DNA of 8,065 bases, from the NCBI GenBank assembly GCA_018367495.1, contig JAGZGB010000072.1, forward strand, positions 1 through 8,065, in the 5' to 3' direction. This document shows positions 1 through 7,369 of the stretch, one piece after another (position 1 is the stretch's first letter; each line of letters starts with the position of its first letter). The stretch comes from Veillonella sp. Lineage in GTDB: Bacteria > Bacillota_C > Negativicutes > Veillonellales > Veillonellaceae. The position numbers and the translations under genes are program-made. Under the pieces are notes generated by a model. It searched no databases. It had not been told where the DNA came from and saw nothing but the letters and a program-made list of their open reading frames with translations.

Positions 1-780
1 CGATGCTCCTGCTGTTACTCCTACCGTCTGTACTCGGTTAAACCATTCCAGTTGTAATTCAGTAGAAGTTTCAATGTGATATGTTGTACATCCAACGTCA
101 CGACAAACCTCTGCCAATCGGTTTGTATTGCCGCTGTTCTTACCGCCTATCACTATCATAAGATCTACATTACGTGCTAAGTCAACGGCAGAGTTCTGTC
201 GTTCTTGCGTTGCATTGCATATCGTTTTGAAAACCTTAAGATTCTTAGATTTTTTCTCTAATATCTCTATTATACTGTTAAATTTGAATTGTGAAAAGGT
301 AGTTTGTACAACTACACCCATTTTTTCCACAATTTGTAGTTTTTCAGCGGATTCTTCATCTTCGATGATTATCCCCTTATTATTTGCCCATAAATTTATA
401 CTTTTGACCTCAGGGTGGTTTTTTTCGCCCAAAATCACCAAAGTCATTCCATCTTCTATGACAGACTTAGCATCTTGTTGCGCTTTTTTAACATGAGGAC
501 ATGTTGCATCTAAAATATGTAATCCCTTTTCTTCAGCTTCCGCATAAATAGCAGGGCCTACACCATGAGATCGAATAATCATTGTCCCTTCGTCAATATC
601 TGCTACCTCTTGAATAGGGCTGACACCTTTACTTTCAAGGCGTCCTACAACTTGAGGATTATGAATGATAGGGCCTAATGTATAACTTTTACCCTTACCA
701 TCGGCAGCTTCATTAGCCATTTCAACGGCTCGTTTAACACCATAACAAAAGCCATGGTTTTCAGCCAAAATTATTTCCAT
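1..780 (-). CDS. ispH: 4-hydroxy-3-methylbut-2-enyl diphosphate reductase (IspH/LytB), 3' end outside window
   Basis: IspH is the last enzyme of the MEP pathway. It reduces HMBPP to isopentenyl and dimethylallyl diphosphate in the cytosol, using a [4Fe-4S] cluster. Translating the minus strand from ATG at 780 gives 260 residues open to the window edge. The three cluster cysteines are visible as C12 (NHGFCYGV), C94 (DATCPHV) and C188 (TICNATQ). Substrate-pocket motifs GPIIHNP (H40), NHPEV (H122, E124), NSGNTNRL (216-222) and the terminal GAS (258-260) are all present. The start overlaps the end of plsC by 10 bases, and AGAGGAG at 786-792 sits 5 bases upstream, so it is very likely translated by coupling. 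A stand-alone IspH would need only about 30-60 more residues. In many Clostridia and Negativicutes the protein continues into ribosomal protein S1 domains, and the window cannot show which applies. The family assignment is secure; only the C-terminus is unknown. Confidence 0.96.
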   Translation of the reverse strand, partial: MEIILAENHGFCYGVKRAVEMANEAADGKGKSYTLGPIIHNPQVVGRLESKGVSPIQEVADIDEGTMIIRSHGVGPAIYAEAEEKGLHILDATCPHVKKAQQDAKSVIEDGMTLVILGEKNHPEVKSINLWANNKGIIIEDEESAEKLQIVEKMGVVVQTTFSQFKFNSIIEILEKKSKNLKVFKTICNATQERQNSAVDLARNVDLMIVIGGKNSGNTNRLAEVCRDVGCTTYHIETSTELQLEWFNRVQTVGVTAGAS

Positions 781-1391
781 AAAGTCTCCTCTATACGATT
801 TTCATGATACGAATCTATCATGCGTTGAATTTCACCTTTAACACGGTCATTAACCTCTGTGATTGCTTCAGGTGTTGGTTTAGCTTTACTTACAGGAACT
901 TGTTTTCCAATAATACAAGCCACTTGATTTTTCTTCATATTATGAGATCCAATAATAGCAACTGGTGTGATACCAATACCTGTACGCAATGCAATTGATG
1001 CTGCACCATCATGAAATCTTCCAAGCTTACCGCTCTTTTGACGGTTTCCTTCAGCAAATATCCCCAGTACCTTCTTATCTTTCAATAATCCTAAGGCATG
1101 ACGTATAGCTACTTTGTCGATAGCACCGCGATTTAGCGGAAACGCACCAAGCCAAGTGCAAAAGAATCGAGAAATGGGATTCACAAATAATTCCTGTTTT
1201 GCCATAAAGTGTACATGTCTAGGTAGTGCATATCCACAAATAGGTGGATCATTGTTACTTAAATGGTTCGGTACAACAATAACGGGACCTTCCATAGGAA
1301 AATTATCACGCCCATACACCTTTAGTCCATAGCCCACTTTATAGCGCAACCAAAAGGCAGTACGCCAAAGCCATGTAGAAAATTTATTCAT
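771..1391 (-). CDS. plsC: 1-acyl-sn-glycerol-3-phosphate acyltransferase (PlsC/LPLAT family)
   Basis: This enzyme probably acylates lysophosphatidic acid to phosphatidic acid at the inner face of the membrane, the second acylation of phospholipid synthesis. The 206-residue protein has the acyltransferase motifs in order: the HX4D box NHLSNNDP (H43, D48), the FPLNRG motif (84-89), FAEGNR (112-117) followed by GRFHDGAA (124-131), and TPVAIIG (142-148). An aromatic, hydrophobic N-terminus (residues 6-16) probably sits at the membrane. The length is typical of the short bacterial PlsC group. The frame is open further upstream to 1442, but ATG at 1391 is preferred: AGGAG at 1402-1406 precedes it by 10 bases, it lies one base after the cmk stop, and the extra residues would lie inside cmk. 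The start of ispH overlaps its last codons. The family is clear; acyl donor (acyl-ACP or acyl-CoA) and exact acceptor are not shown. Confidence 0.92.
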   Translation of the reverse strand: MNKFSTWLWRTAFWLRYKVGYGLKVYGRDNFPMEGPVIVVPNHLSNNDPPICGYALPRHVHFMAKQELFVNPISRFFCTWLGAFPLNRGAIDKVAIRHALGLLKDKKVLGIFAEGNRQKSGKLGRFHDGAASIALRTGIGITPVAIIGSHNMKKNQVACIIGKQVPVSKAKPTPEAITEVNDRVKGEIQRMIDSYHENRIEETLWK

Positions 1392-1392
1392 T

Positions 1393-2067
1393 TTAGATTC
1401 GCTCCTGTACAAGATGTAATATATGTTCCACTGTTTCATCAAACGTCATGTTACTAGAATCCACAACAATAGCATCCTCAACGCACACCAGTGGAGATTC
1501 ATCGCGATTTTTATCCATTTCATCGCGACTTTCAACATTCTTTTTGATGTCTTCTAATGATTGTTCATTAGAAGTGCCTTGAACTTCAAGCCATCTACGT
1601 TTTGCTCGTGCATCTACAGATGCTGTTAAGTATATCTTCAACTCAGCCTTTGGTAGTACAACAGAACCTATATCGCGACCATCTAAAATAACACCACCAA
1701 CAGCAGCCATAGCTTGTTGGCGTTCAACTAAGTATTCACGAACACCTTTATAAGAAGCAATGGTTGATACATTCTCATTGATTTGTTGTTGTCGAATTAG
1801 ATTCGTCACGTCTTGACCTTTTACAAATACTTTGCAAGCATTTGCAGTAGGCTCTAATGTTAAATCTAATGAAGGGAGCAATTCCTCTACATCTTTTTGG
1901 TTTTTCACATCAACATGGCTATCGAGAACTGACCATGTTACACCTCGATACATAGCGCCTGTATCGATATATAAATAACCCAATTCATTAGCCACTACTT
2001 TTGAAATACTACTTTTACCAGCCCCTGCAGGACCATCAATAGCAATGGCAATTTTTCTAGTATTCAT
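1393..2067 (-). CDS. cmk: (d)CMP kinase (cytidylate kinase)
   Basis: Cmk phosphorylates CMP and dCMP to the diphosphates with ATP, supplying CTP for RNA and for CDP-lipid synthesis, and dCTP. The 224-residue product has the usual length and all main motifs: the P-loop GPAGAGKSS (12-20), the CMP-binding YIDTGAMYR (33-41), LDGRDIG (128-134, with R131 and D132), and the arginine-rich LID segment RDEMDKNRDESPL (181-193). The start is ATG at 2067, with AGAGG at 2073-2077 five bases upstream and the preceding flavoprotein gene ending 8 bases away. The stop is one base before the plsC start. Having cmk next to plsC and ispH (with S1 domains often following) is a known arrangement in Firmicutes and supports the assignment. 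Confidence 0.97.
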   Translation of the reverse strand: MNTRKIAIAIDGPAGAGKSSISKVVANELGYLYIDTGAMYRGVTWSVLDSHVDVKNQKDVEELLPSLDLTLEPTANACKVFVKGQDVTNLIRQQQINENVSTIASYKGVREYLVERQQAMAAVGGVILDGRDIGSVVLPKAELKIYLTASVDARAKRRWLEVQGTSNEQSLEDIKKNVESRDEMDKNRDESPLVCVEDAIVVDSSNMTFDETVEHILHLVQERI

Positions 2068-2075
2068 AATAACCT

Positions 2076-3323
2076 CTATTCTTCATCACCATGTACAGCA
2101 TGCATAGCCGCCACATAACCAGTAGAAAAAGCTGCTTGTAAATTATAGCCGCCCGTAAAGGCATCAATATCCAAAACCTCACCAGCACCATATAAGCCTT
2201 TCACCAATTTAGATTCCATGGTTTTGGGACTAAACTCTTTTAACGAAATACCACCGGCTGTAACAATTGCTTCTGCTACAGGGCGTAACTCCTTTACAGT
2301 TAATGTCATATGTTGTAATACATGACATAAGCCCATACGTTCTTCTTTTGTGATTTGATTAATGGGTTTGCTTGGATCTAATTCAGCAAGGTTTATCACA
2401 ACCGGAATCAGATTGACAGGTAACAAGTCTTTCATTCCATTAGCTAATTGTTTTTTTGAATATAAATCAAAATCCTTCTGTAATCGTTTGTCTAAAACTT
2501 CTGCAGTTAATGCAGGCTTAAGATTTATTTCAATAGTGATTTGTGGATTTTTCTTACGCAACAATTTGCCTACTGTATGACTTAAAGACAAGATTGTAGG
2601 ACCCGTAAGGCCGAAATGAGTGAACATCATTTCCCCAAATTGTTTCGCTTGTAACTTATTTTTAGAAATAACGGATACCTCAACATTACGAAGACTAAGC
2701 CCCATAATATCTTTTACCCAAGATTCTCCTGTTACAATTGGTACCAATGATGGTCTTATATCTGTAATGGTATGACCAACTTTTTTAGCTAAAGCATATC
2801 CATCACCAGTTGAACCAGTTAACGGATAAGAGGCACCACCTGTACAAATGATAGCGGCATCACAAGCATATTGTTCCTTATCTGTTGTAACTCCTACAAC
2901 ACGACCATTCTCAACAGTAATAGATATAACAGGTTCATTTAAATGAACTTGCACTTTATGCTTTTTAAGGATTTTCATGAAGGTATTGCGTACTTCTAAG
3001 GCAGAATCAGATTCTGGGAATACACGGCCCCCTCGTTCTACTTTAGTTTTCAATCCCCAACTATGTAATAATTCAAGTAGGTCTTCATTACTAAAGCGTT
3101 CATAAGCGCCATATAGGAACTTACCATTACCAGGCGTATTTTTAATAAACTCGGCCATATCCGCACTATTTGTAATATTACAGCGACCTTTACCAGTAAT
3201 GCCCATCTTTTTACCAACCATATTCATTTTTTCGAGTAAGATGACACGTGCCCCTTCACGACCAGCTATAACAGTTGCCATAAGACCTGCTGCACCACCG
3301 CCAATGACTACGATTTGCTTCAT
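2076..3323 (-). CDS. HI0933/YhiN-family FAD-binding flavoprotein (putative NAD(P)/FAD-dependent oxidoreductase)
   Basis: This 415-residue protein belongs to the HI0933/YhiN flavoprotein family (BaiN-like; sometimes annotated as aminoacetone oxidase family). The physiological substrate of most members is unknown. An N-terminal Rossmann dinucleotide fold is seen as VVIGGGAAGL (5-14), with the ribose-binding acidic residue E31 at the end of the second strand. The family signatures follow: GKKMGITGKGRCNITN (37-52), TGGASYPLTGSTGDG (161-175), FGLTGPTIL (237-245), and a C-terminal FAD-binding block containing GAGEVLDIDAFTGGYN (379-394). Length is normal and nothing is missing. The start codon overlaps the rluB stop as ATGA (3320-3323), with AGGAG at 3334-3338. 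Its place between rluB and cmk in a housekeeping operon suggests constitutive expression but does not reveal the reaction. The family is certain; the function is not. Confidence 0.93.
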   Translation of the reverse strand: MKQIVVIGGGAAGLMATVIAGREGARVILLEKMNMVGKKMGITGKGRCNITNSADMAEFIKNTPGNGKFLYGAYERFSNEDLLELLHSWGLKTKVERGGRVFPESDSALEVRNTFMKILKKHKVQVHLNEPVISITVENGRVVGVTTDKEQYACDAAIICTGGASYPLTGSTGDGYALAKKVGHTITDIRPSLVPIVTGESWVKDIMGLSLRNVEVSVISKNKLQAKQFGEMMFTHFGLTGPTILSLSHTVGKLLRKKNPQITIEINLKPALTAEVLDKRLQKDFDLYSKKQLANGMKDLLPVNLIPVVINLAELDPSKPINQITKEERMGLCHVLQHMTLTVKELRPVAEAIVTAGGISLKEFSPKTMESKLVKGLYGAGEVLDIDAFTGGYNLQAAFSTGYVAAMHAVHGDEE

Positions 3324-4048
3324 TTCTTACCTGCTCCTAACTCTTTTAGAGCTTTCACTTCACGAATTGTAAGTTGGCGAGAACCACCGCGTTTAACGCC
3401 ACCTAAGGTAAGTCCAGCATAAGCAATTCGTTTTAAGTTATGAATACGATATCCAAAGTGTTCAAACATACGACGAACTTGACGATTACGACCTTCATGG
3501 ATTGTAATTTCTACTTCATGAACACCATTATGATCATCAAAACCAAGATCTACAATTGTTGCAGGAGCTGTTATACCATCTTCAAGTTCTACACCATTGG
3601 CAATAACCTGTAAATCTTCATCACGAACACGCCCTTTAATACGCACTTCATATATTTTTTCTACGCCCTTAGACGGATGAGTTAAGTTTTGAGCCAACTC
3701 ACCATCATTCGTCAACAACAATAACCCTTCTGTATATAAGTCAAGGCGACCTATTGGATAGATTCGTTTTGATTCATTTTTTATATAATCTAAAACAGTC
3801 TCACGACCTTGAGGGTCAGAAACAGATGTAATAACCCCCTTTGGTTTATTTAACAAGTAATAAACTGGCTTCTCTTGGGCTAATAATTGACCATTAACCT
3901 TAACTTTATCTTTTTGAGGGTCAACTTTTACACCTAATTCAGTGATTCTACGACCATTAACCTGAACTTTTCCCTCTGTAATCAATTCTTCTGCCTTACG
4001 TCGTGATGCTATACCACAACTAGCAATAAATTTTTGTAAACGTTCCAT
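3320..4048 (-). CDS. rluB: Pseudouridine synthase, RsuA/RluB family (likely 23S rRNA pseudouridine synthase B)
   Basis: The enzyme isomerises a uridine in ribosomal RNA to pseudouridine; in E. coli RluB the target is U2605 of 23S rRNA. The 242-residue protein begins with an S4 RNA-binding domain (about 1-50, including GIASRRKAEELI at 12-23). The catalytic domain follows: LLNKPKGVITS (65-75), then the active-site motif GRLDLYTEGLLLLTNDGEL (100-118) with catalytic D103, KIYEVRIKG (131-139), and the C-terminal HEGRNRQVRRMFEHFGY (184-200) and RGGSRQLT (220-227). The start is ATG at 4048, one base after the scpB stop, with AGAAGGA just upstream inside scpB. The position directly after scpA-scpB matches the common Firmicute arrangement and favours RluB. 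RsuA or RluE/F specificity cannot be excluded from sequence alone. Confidence 0.93.
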   Translation of the reverse strand: MERLQKFIASCGIASRRKAEELITEGKVQVNGRRITELGVKVDPQKDKVKVNGQLLAQEKPVYYLLNKPKGVITSVSDPQGRETVLDYIKNESKRIYPIGRLDLYTEGLLLLTNDGELAQNLTHPSKGVEKIYEVRIKGRVRDEDLQVIANGVELEDGITAPATIVDLGFDDHNGVHEVEITIHEGRNRQVRRMFEHFGYRIHNLKRIAYAGLTLGGVKRGGSRQLTIREVKALKELGAGKK

Positions 4049-4049
4049 A

Positions 4050-4559
4050 TTATCCTTCTGTTTCTAAAACTTCTTGATGTAAAGCTTCAATAGATTCTAC
4101 ACCAGCACTTCTTAAAAACTCATCAGTTGTTCCATAAAGAATAGGTCTTCCTACAGTATCTTTATGACCTAGTTCCGCAATAAGAGAGCGATTGAGTAAT
4201 TGTTTAATAATCTTATCGCTATTTACACCGCGGATTTCTTCGATTTCAGCTTTAGTTATAGGTTGTTTATAGGCTATAACAGCTAATGTTTCCATTGCTG
4301 CATTAGATAATTTATCTTCTCTCTTACGGATATGACCTACATAATCAGCACTTTCCATGGCACTAACTAACTCAATACCAGCTCCAGATACTCTCAAACG
4401 GATGCCGCGATTTTGCTCTTCTAGTTCACGATGTAATGTATCTATATAATCTTGTACTTCCTCTTTTGAAAGTTCAAATACTTCTTCCAGCATTTCTATT
4501 GATATAGGTTTTGCCGATGAGAACAGTACGGCCTCTAAATGCATTGTTGGTAAGTTCAT
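4050..4559 (-). CDS. scpB: Segregation and condensation protein B (ScpB)
   Basis: ScpB is the winged-helix (kite) subunit that dimerises and binds the kleisin ScpA in the SMC-ScpAB condensin complex, which organises and separates replicated chromosomes. The 169-residue protein has the family signature LSNAAMETLAVIAYKQPI (84-101) followed by KAEIEEIRGVNSD (103-115), then GRPILYGTTDEFL (137-149), corresponding to the second winged-helix domain. The N-terminal part (1-80) contains the first winged helix, starting with the typical LEAVLFSSAKPIS (8-20). An AGGGGGG ribosome binding site (4564-4570) lies 4 bases before ATG at 4559. The scpA stop is 13 bases upstream, consistent with production of both partners from one message. 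The smc gene is not in this window. Length and motifs are normal. Confidence 0.96.
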   Translation of the reverse strand: MNLPTMHLEAVLFSSAKPISIEMLEEVFELSKEEVQDYIDTLHRELEEQNRGIRLRVSGAGIELVSAMESADYVGHIRKREDKLSNAAMETLAVIAYKQPITKAEIEEIRGVNSDKIIKQLLNRSLIAELGHKDTVGRPILYGTTDEFLRSAGVESIEALHQEVLETEG

Positions 4560-4572
4560 ATAGCCCCCCTTT

Positions 4573-5298
4573 CTATACGGTACCTTCTAAAGCTGCAGTG
4601 AATATAATATCATCCTCTTCATAGCGCATTTCCATAACTTGTTGCTTCAACAATTCTAAAACAGCCATAAAGATCGTTACCATACCACTTTTTGTTTCAA
4701 TTGCTCCTAATAACTCCCTAAAATATAAACTTTCACCACGTCGAACACGACTAGATAAAGACAAAATCATATCCTCTAGACTATAACAGTCTTTTTCAAC
4801 CTTAACCTCGCGAATAGGCTCCTCTTCAGGTAACTCCTTAGCGCGTTTTATAGTCTGATAAAAAATCTCATATAATCGGGAAAGTTCTAAACTATATACA
4901 TTATCTAACCCAAGTACGCTTGTTTCTTCAGGTCTACTAAATATATTGGTGGATACATCCGTACGTTCCATTAGTAAAGCTGTAAAATCTTTGATTTTTT
5001 TAAACTCTACTAATTTTGCTACTAATTCATCACGTGGATCTTCAGAATCCTCTGGCTCAGGTTCAGCTTTAGGTAATAACATACGCGATTTAATCTGTAA
5101 CAAAGTAGAAGCCATTACAAGAAATTCACTACTATAATGAATATCAAAATGATTCCAATTATCTAAATATTCCAAGTATTGACTCGTAATTTCAACGATA
5201 GGAATATCGGTGATTTCTATTTTATGTTTTTCAATAAGATGTAAAAGCAAGTCCAAAGGACCTTCAAAGACATCCAACTTATAATTATAAACTCCCAT
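4573..5298 (-). CDS. scpA: Segregation and condensation protein A (ScpA, kleisin)
   Basis: ScpA is the kleisin that bridges the SMC head domains and carries ScpB, closing the condensin ring. The 241-residue product starts with the hallmark LDVFEGPLDLLLHLIEKHKI (8-27), followed by the SMC-neck-binding helices (EFLVMASTLLQIKSRMLLP, 58-76), an acidic, variable linker (78-90), and a C-terminal winged helix (about 187-235, including FRELLGAIETKSGMVTIF). It is the first gene of a seven-gene operon and has a recognisable promoter at 5336-5365. The frame also opens three codons earlier at TTG 5307. I chose ATG at 5298 because AAGGA (5308-5312) is 9 bases upstream of it but directly abuts the TTG, which leaves no spacing. 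Identity is secure. Confidence 0.95.
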   Translation of the reverse strand: MGVYNYKLDVFEGPLDLLLHLIEKHKIEITDIPIVEITSQYLEYLDNWNHFDIHYSSEFLVMASTLLQIKSRMLLPKAEPEPEDSEDPRDELVAKLVEFKKIKDFTALLMERTDVSTNIFSRPEETSVLGLDNVYSLELSRLYEIFYQTIKRAKELPEEEPIREVKVEKDCYSLEDMILSLSSRVRRGESLYFRELLGAIETKSGMVTIFMAVLELLKQQVMEMRYEEDDIIFTAALEGTV

Positions 5299-5307
5299 AA
5301 ACCCCAA

Positions 5308-5312
5308 TCCTT
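5308..5312 (-). promoter_or_regulatory. Ribosome binding site deciding the scpA start
   Basis: AAGGA on the minus strand stands 9 bases before ATG 5298. It touches the upstream in-frame TTG at 5307, so it can serve only the ATG. A GGGG closer to the ATG is too near to act as the main site. Confidence 0.65.
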
Positions 5313-5335
5313 AGAAAATATACTTTAACTATATA

Positions 5336-5365
5336 ATTATAAAGCATTTATAGTAGTACTTTCAA
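5336..5365 (-). promoter_or_regulatory. Predicted sigma-70-type promoter of the scpA-ispH operon
   Basis: Reading the minus strand, TTGAAA (5360-5365; one mismatch to TTGACA) and a perfect TATAAT (5336-5341) are separated by 18 bases. Transcription would begin near 5329, giving a leader of about 30 bases before ATG 5298. No other strong promoter-like pair is apparent downstream within the operon, since the gene junctions leave almost no space. This is pattern evidence only; it is the best match on this strand in the intergenic region. Confidence 0.6.
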
Positions 5366-5377
5366 ATAATTGTTTTT

Positions 5378-5407
5378 TTTACAGTCATCTGCTATCTTTA
5401 TTATAGT
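5378..5407 (+). promoter_or_regulatory. Predicted sigma-70-type promoter of the rightward membrane transferase gene
   Basis: TTTACA (5378-5383; one mismatch to TTGACA) and TATAGT (5402-5407; one mismatch to TATAAT) are 18 bases apart. Alternative -10 registers exist in the same AT-rich stretch, such as TATTAT at 5399. The predicted start near 5414 leaves a leader of about 50 bases. The -35 element lies only 12 bases from the -35 element of the divergent scpA promoter. Confidence 0.5.
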
Positions 5408-5450
5408 AATTATTATATATTATAGAAATAAATTATTGTGTATTCCTTCA

Positions 5451-5457
5451 AGAGGGG
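5451..5457 (+). promoter_or_regulatory. Ribosome binding site deciding the start of the membrane transferase
   Basis: AGAGGGG stands 7 bases before ATG 5465. A GTG at 5438 is in frame nine codons earlier but lies upstream of this site and has no comparable purine-rich stretch before it. The ATG is therefore preferred. Confidence 0.7.
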
Positions 5458-5464
5458 ATTTATT

Positions 5465-7297
5465 ATGTCATCTAGTTTAAAGCAAATTGGGAGAAACCCC
5501 ATCTTTCGATTTGGTATCATTGGTATTGTTTTATATATAGCTCTATTTTTCATCTATGAACCTATTACACTAGGTTTAGATGTGGAAGATATAACGATTT
5601 TAGCAGTACCAACAATTGTAGGTACTTTTTTATTTCAATACTTTATGGGATGTACCGTTTTTCATAGACCATTTTTGGGATATGGCTTAGTCGGTATTCT
5701 TTGGGCCCTTACATTCCCACTTCTGTTCCACTGGTCCTATGTAAAACCTTTATATTTTTATGAGTTCGCTAATGACTTTTTATTTGGCTTATTAATCTTT
5801 ATGGGTTTATCAGGGATTCAATTTTTATTAAACCAAACGAATCGTCTACATAAAACCACATCATTAATCATGGCTATCATTACCATGATATTAAGCCTTA
5901 TTCCATTCTTACAAATAGGATACTATCTAACTACATGGCATTGTTTAACGCCAGCTAGTTTACTAGCAGTATATATGACAAATCCTGAAGAAGCATTTGG
6001 TTTCTTAAAAAACGCTGCTGGTATTCCTGGTCTTATTGCTGTTGGTATTGGCCTTGTACTATGGACCTATCTACTCTACTGGTCTAATCTTGGAATGAAA
6101 GCAGTAGTAAATTTAAATACTACACGACCTATGCGCTCCACATTGCTCATTGTATCCATAGTAGCATTCTTAGTATACGTACCATTCTTCTTATTCCCAA
6201 AAACATGTATTGTAGCAAACTGGATTGCAGCTGGTGATTATGTAAAACAAATGCAACAATATAATGATAACCATCATTTAGTATTTGATTCCTTCAATTT
6301 GGATACAAAGGAAACCTCTGCGAATAAAACACCAGGGACTATCATATTAGTTATTGGTGAATCTAGTTCTCGTGATTATATGAAGGTATATAATCCAAAC
6401 TTCTCTTATGACGATACGCCATGGCAAGGCAATATGCGTACAGATAATAAAGATTTTATCTTCTTTGATAACGCATATTCATCATACGTACAAACAGTAC
6501 CTACCCTCGAACGTGCTTTATCTGAACGTAATCAATATGATGATAAACCATTCCTCGATTCTGCGAATATTTTAGATGTTGCTAAAAAAGCAGGATATAC
6601 TACTTCTTGGTTTAGTAACCAAGGTGTATTTGGCGAATATGATACAGCTATTTCATTAATGGCTAAAACAGCAGACACCACTAAATGGTCACATGAATCC
6701 TATGCTTTCTCTGATCGTTATGATGAATCACTCTTACCATTATTAAAGTCTGTTGATCCAAGTAAAAATAACTTTATTGTCATTCATATTATGGGTAGTC
6801 ATATTTACTACAATGACCGTTATCCACATGAATTTAGTAAATGGAAACAAGGTCCATATCCAGATGGCAAAGAAGCATATGCTAATAGCCAATTATATAC
6901 AGACTGGTTATTACAACAGATTTATACTTATGGTAAGGAAAAATTAAACTTGCAAGCCATGGTGTATTTCTCTGACCATGGTGAAAGCTTGGATAAATCT
7001 CATAATCCAGATACATTTGACTTTGTTATGACTCATATTCCATTCTGGATATATTTATCACCTCAATATCGTGCTGAGTATCCTCAAACAGCAGAAGAAC
7101 TTTCTAAACACGAACATCAATACTTTACAAATGATTTACTATATGACACATTGATTGGTCTCATGCACGCACCTAATCAACGATATGATGCAACAAGAGA
7201 CTTTAGTAATGGTAAATATAGATTTAATTTACATAACCTTACTACCTTACTAGGGGAACAACCATTAATTAATGATCCTGTAAACGCAGGAAAATAA
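5465..7297 (+). CDS. Membrane-anchored sulfatase-fold transferase, probable phosphoethanolamine transferase (EptA/CptA-like)
   Basis: The 610-residue protein has an N-terminal membrane part with about seven hydrophobic segments (roughly 14-31, 43-62, 71-89, 103-122, 132-155, 187-206, 226-245). An extracytoplasmic catalytic domain of the alkaline phosphatase/sulfatase superfamily follows. Active-site features are VIGESSSRDYMKVY (296-309), HIMGSH (441-446) and the metal-binding FSDHGES (502-508). In EptA/CptA-type enzymes the GE-S/T-x-x-R region carries the nucleophilic threonine that takes phosphoethanolamine from phosphatidylethanolamine. Here the equivalent positions are all serines (300-302). 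The likely role is decoration of lipid A, LPS core or another envelope glycan, which fits a diderm. A lipoteichoic acid synthase-like or other phosphotransferase role is possible. The gene is transcribed alone, with its own promoter and terminator. Nothing in the sequence indicates a frameshift or truncation. The fold is certain; donor and acceptor are inferred. Confidence 0.85.
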   Translation: MSSSLKQIGRNPIFRFGIIGIVLYIALFFIYEPITLGLDVEDITILAVPTIVGTFLFQYFMGCTVFHRPFLGYGLVGILWALTFPLLFHWSYVKPLYFYEFANDFLFGLLIFMGLSGIQFLLNQTNRLHKTTSLIMAIITMILSLIPFLQIGYYLTTWHCLTPASLLAVYMTNPEEAFGFLKNAAGIPGLIAVGIGLVLWTYLLYWSNLGMKAVVNLNTTRPMRSTLLIVSIVAFLVYVPFFLFPKTCIVANWIAAGDYVKQMQQYNDNHHLVFDSFNLDTKETSANKTPGTIILVIGESSSRDYMKVYNPNFSYDDTPWQGNMRTDNKDFIFFDNAYSSYVQTVPTLERALSERNQYDDKPFLDSANILDVAKKAGYTTSWFSNQGVFGEYDTAISLMAKTADTTKWSHESYAFSDRYDESLLPLLKSVDPSKNNFIVIHIMGSHIYYNDRYPHEFSKWKQGPYPDGKEAYANSQLYTDWLLQQIYTYGKEKLNLQAMVYFSDHGESLDKSHNPDTFDFVMTHIPFWIYLSPQYRAEYPQTAEELSKHEHQYFTNDLLYDTLIGLMHAPNQRYDATRDFSNGKYRFNLHNLTTLLGEQPLINDPVNAGK

Positions 7298-7333
7298 ACT
7301 TTAATATTTCTAGTAATACAAAAGCATTTTATT

Positions 7334-7368
7334 ATGTTAGTATAATGTAGTTTAGGTTTCACTAACAT
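7334..7368. repeat. 8-bp inverted repeat in the 3' untranslated region
   Basis: ATGTTAGT (7334-7341) and ACTAACAT (7361-7368) are exact reverse complements around a 19-base AT-rich spacer. They lie just upstream of the terminator on the plus strand. No T-run follows the right arm, so it is not itself an intrinsic terminator. It could form a weak RNA hairpin at the 3' end of the transferase message, or it could be chance in AT-rich sequence. Confidence 0.35.
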
Positions 7369-7369
7369 G

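Noticed and set aside
128..496. Plus-strand open frame of 122 codons inside ispH
   Set aside because: It lies wholly antisense to a gene with intact IspH motifs, and its translation resembles no family I recognise.
1392..1442. N-terminal extension of PlsC upstream of ATG 1391
   Set aside because: It would lie inside cmk; the AGGAG at 1402-1406 and the one-base gap to the cmk stop support the later ATG.
5438..5464. GTG start nine codons before the transferase ATG
   Set aside because: The only good ribosome binding site (5451-5457) lies downstream of this GTG, so it cannot serve it.
7341..7346. TATAAT on the plus strand as a promoter
   Set aside because: There is no -35-like element at suitable spacing, and a strong terminator follows within about 50 bases with no gene between.
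7177..7368. Minus-strand open frame of 63 codons over the transferase 3' end
   Set aside because: It is antisense to the conserved end of the transferase gene, has no clear ribosome binding site, and its translation has no recognisable domain.
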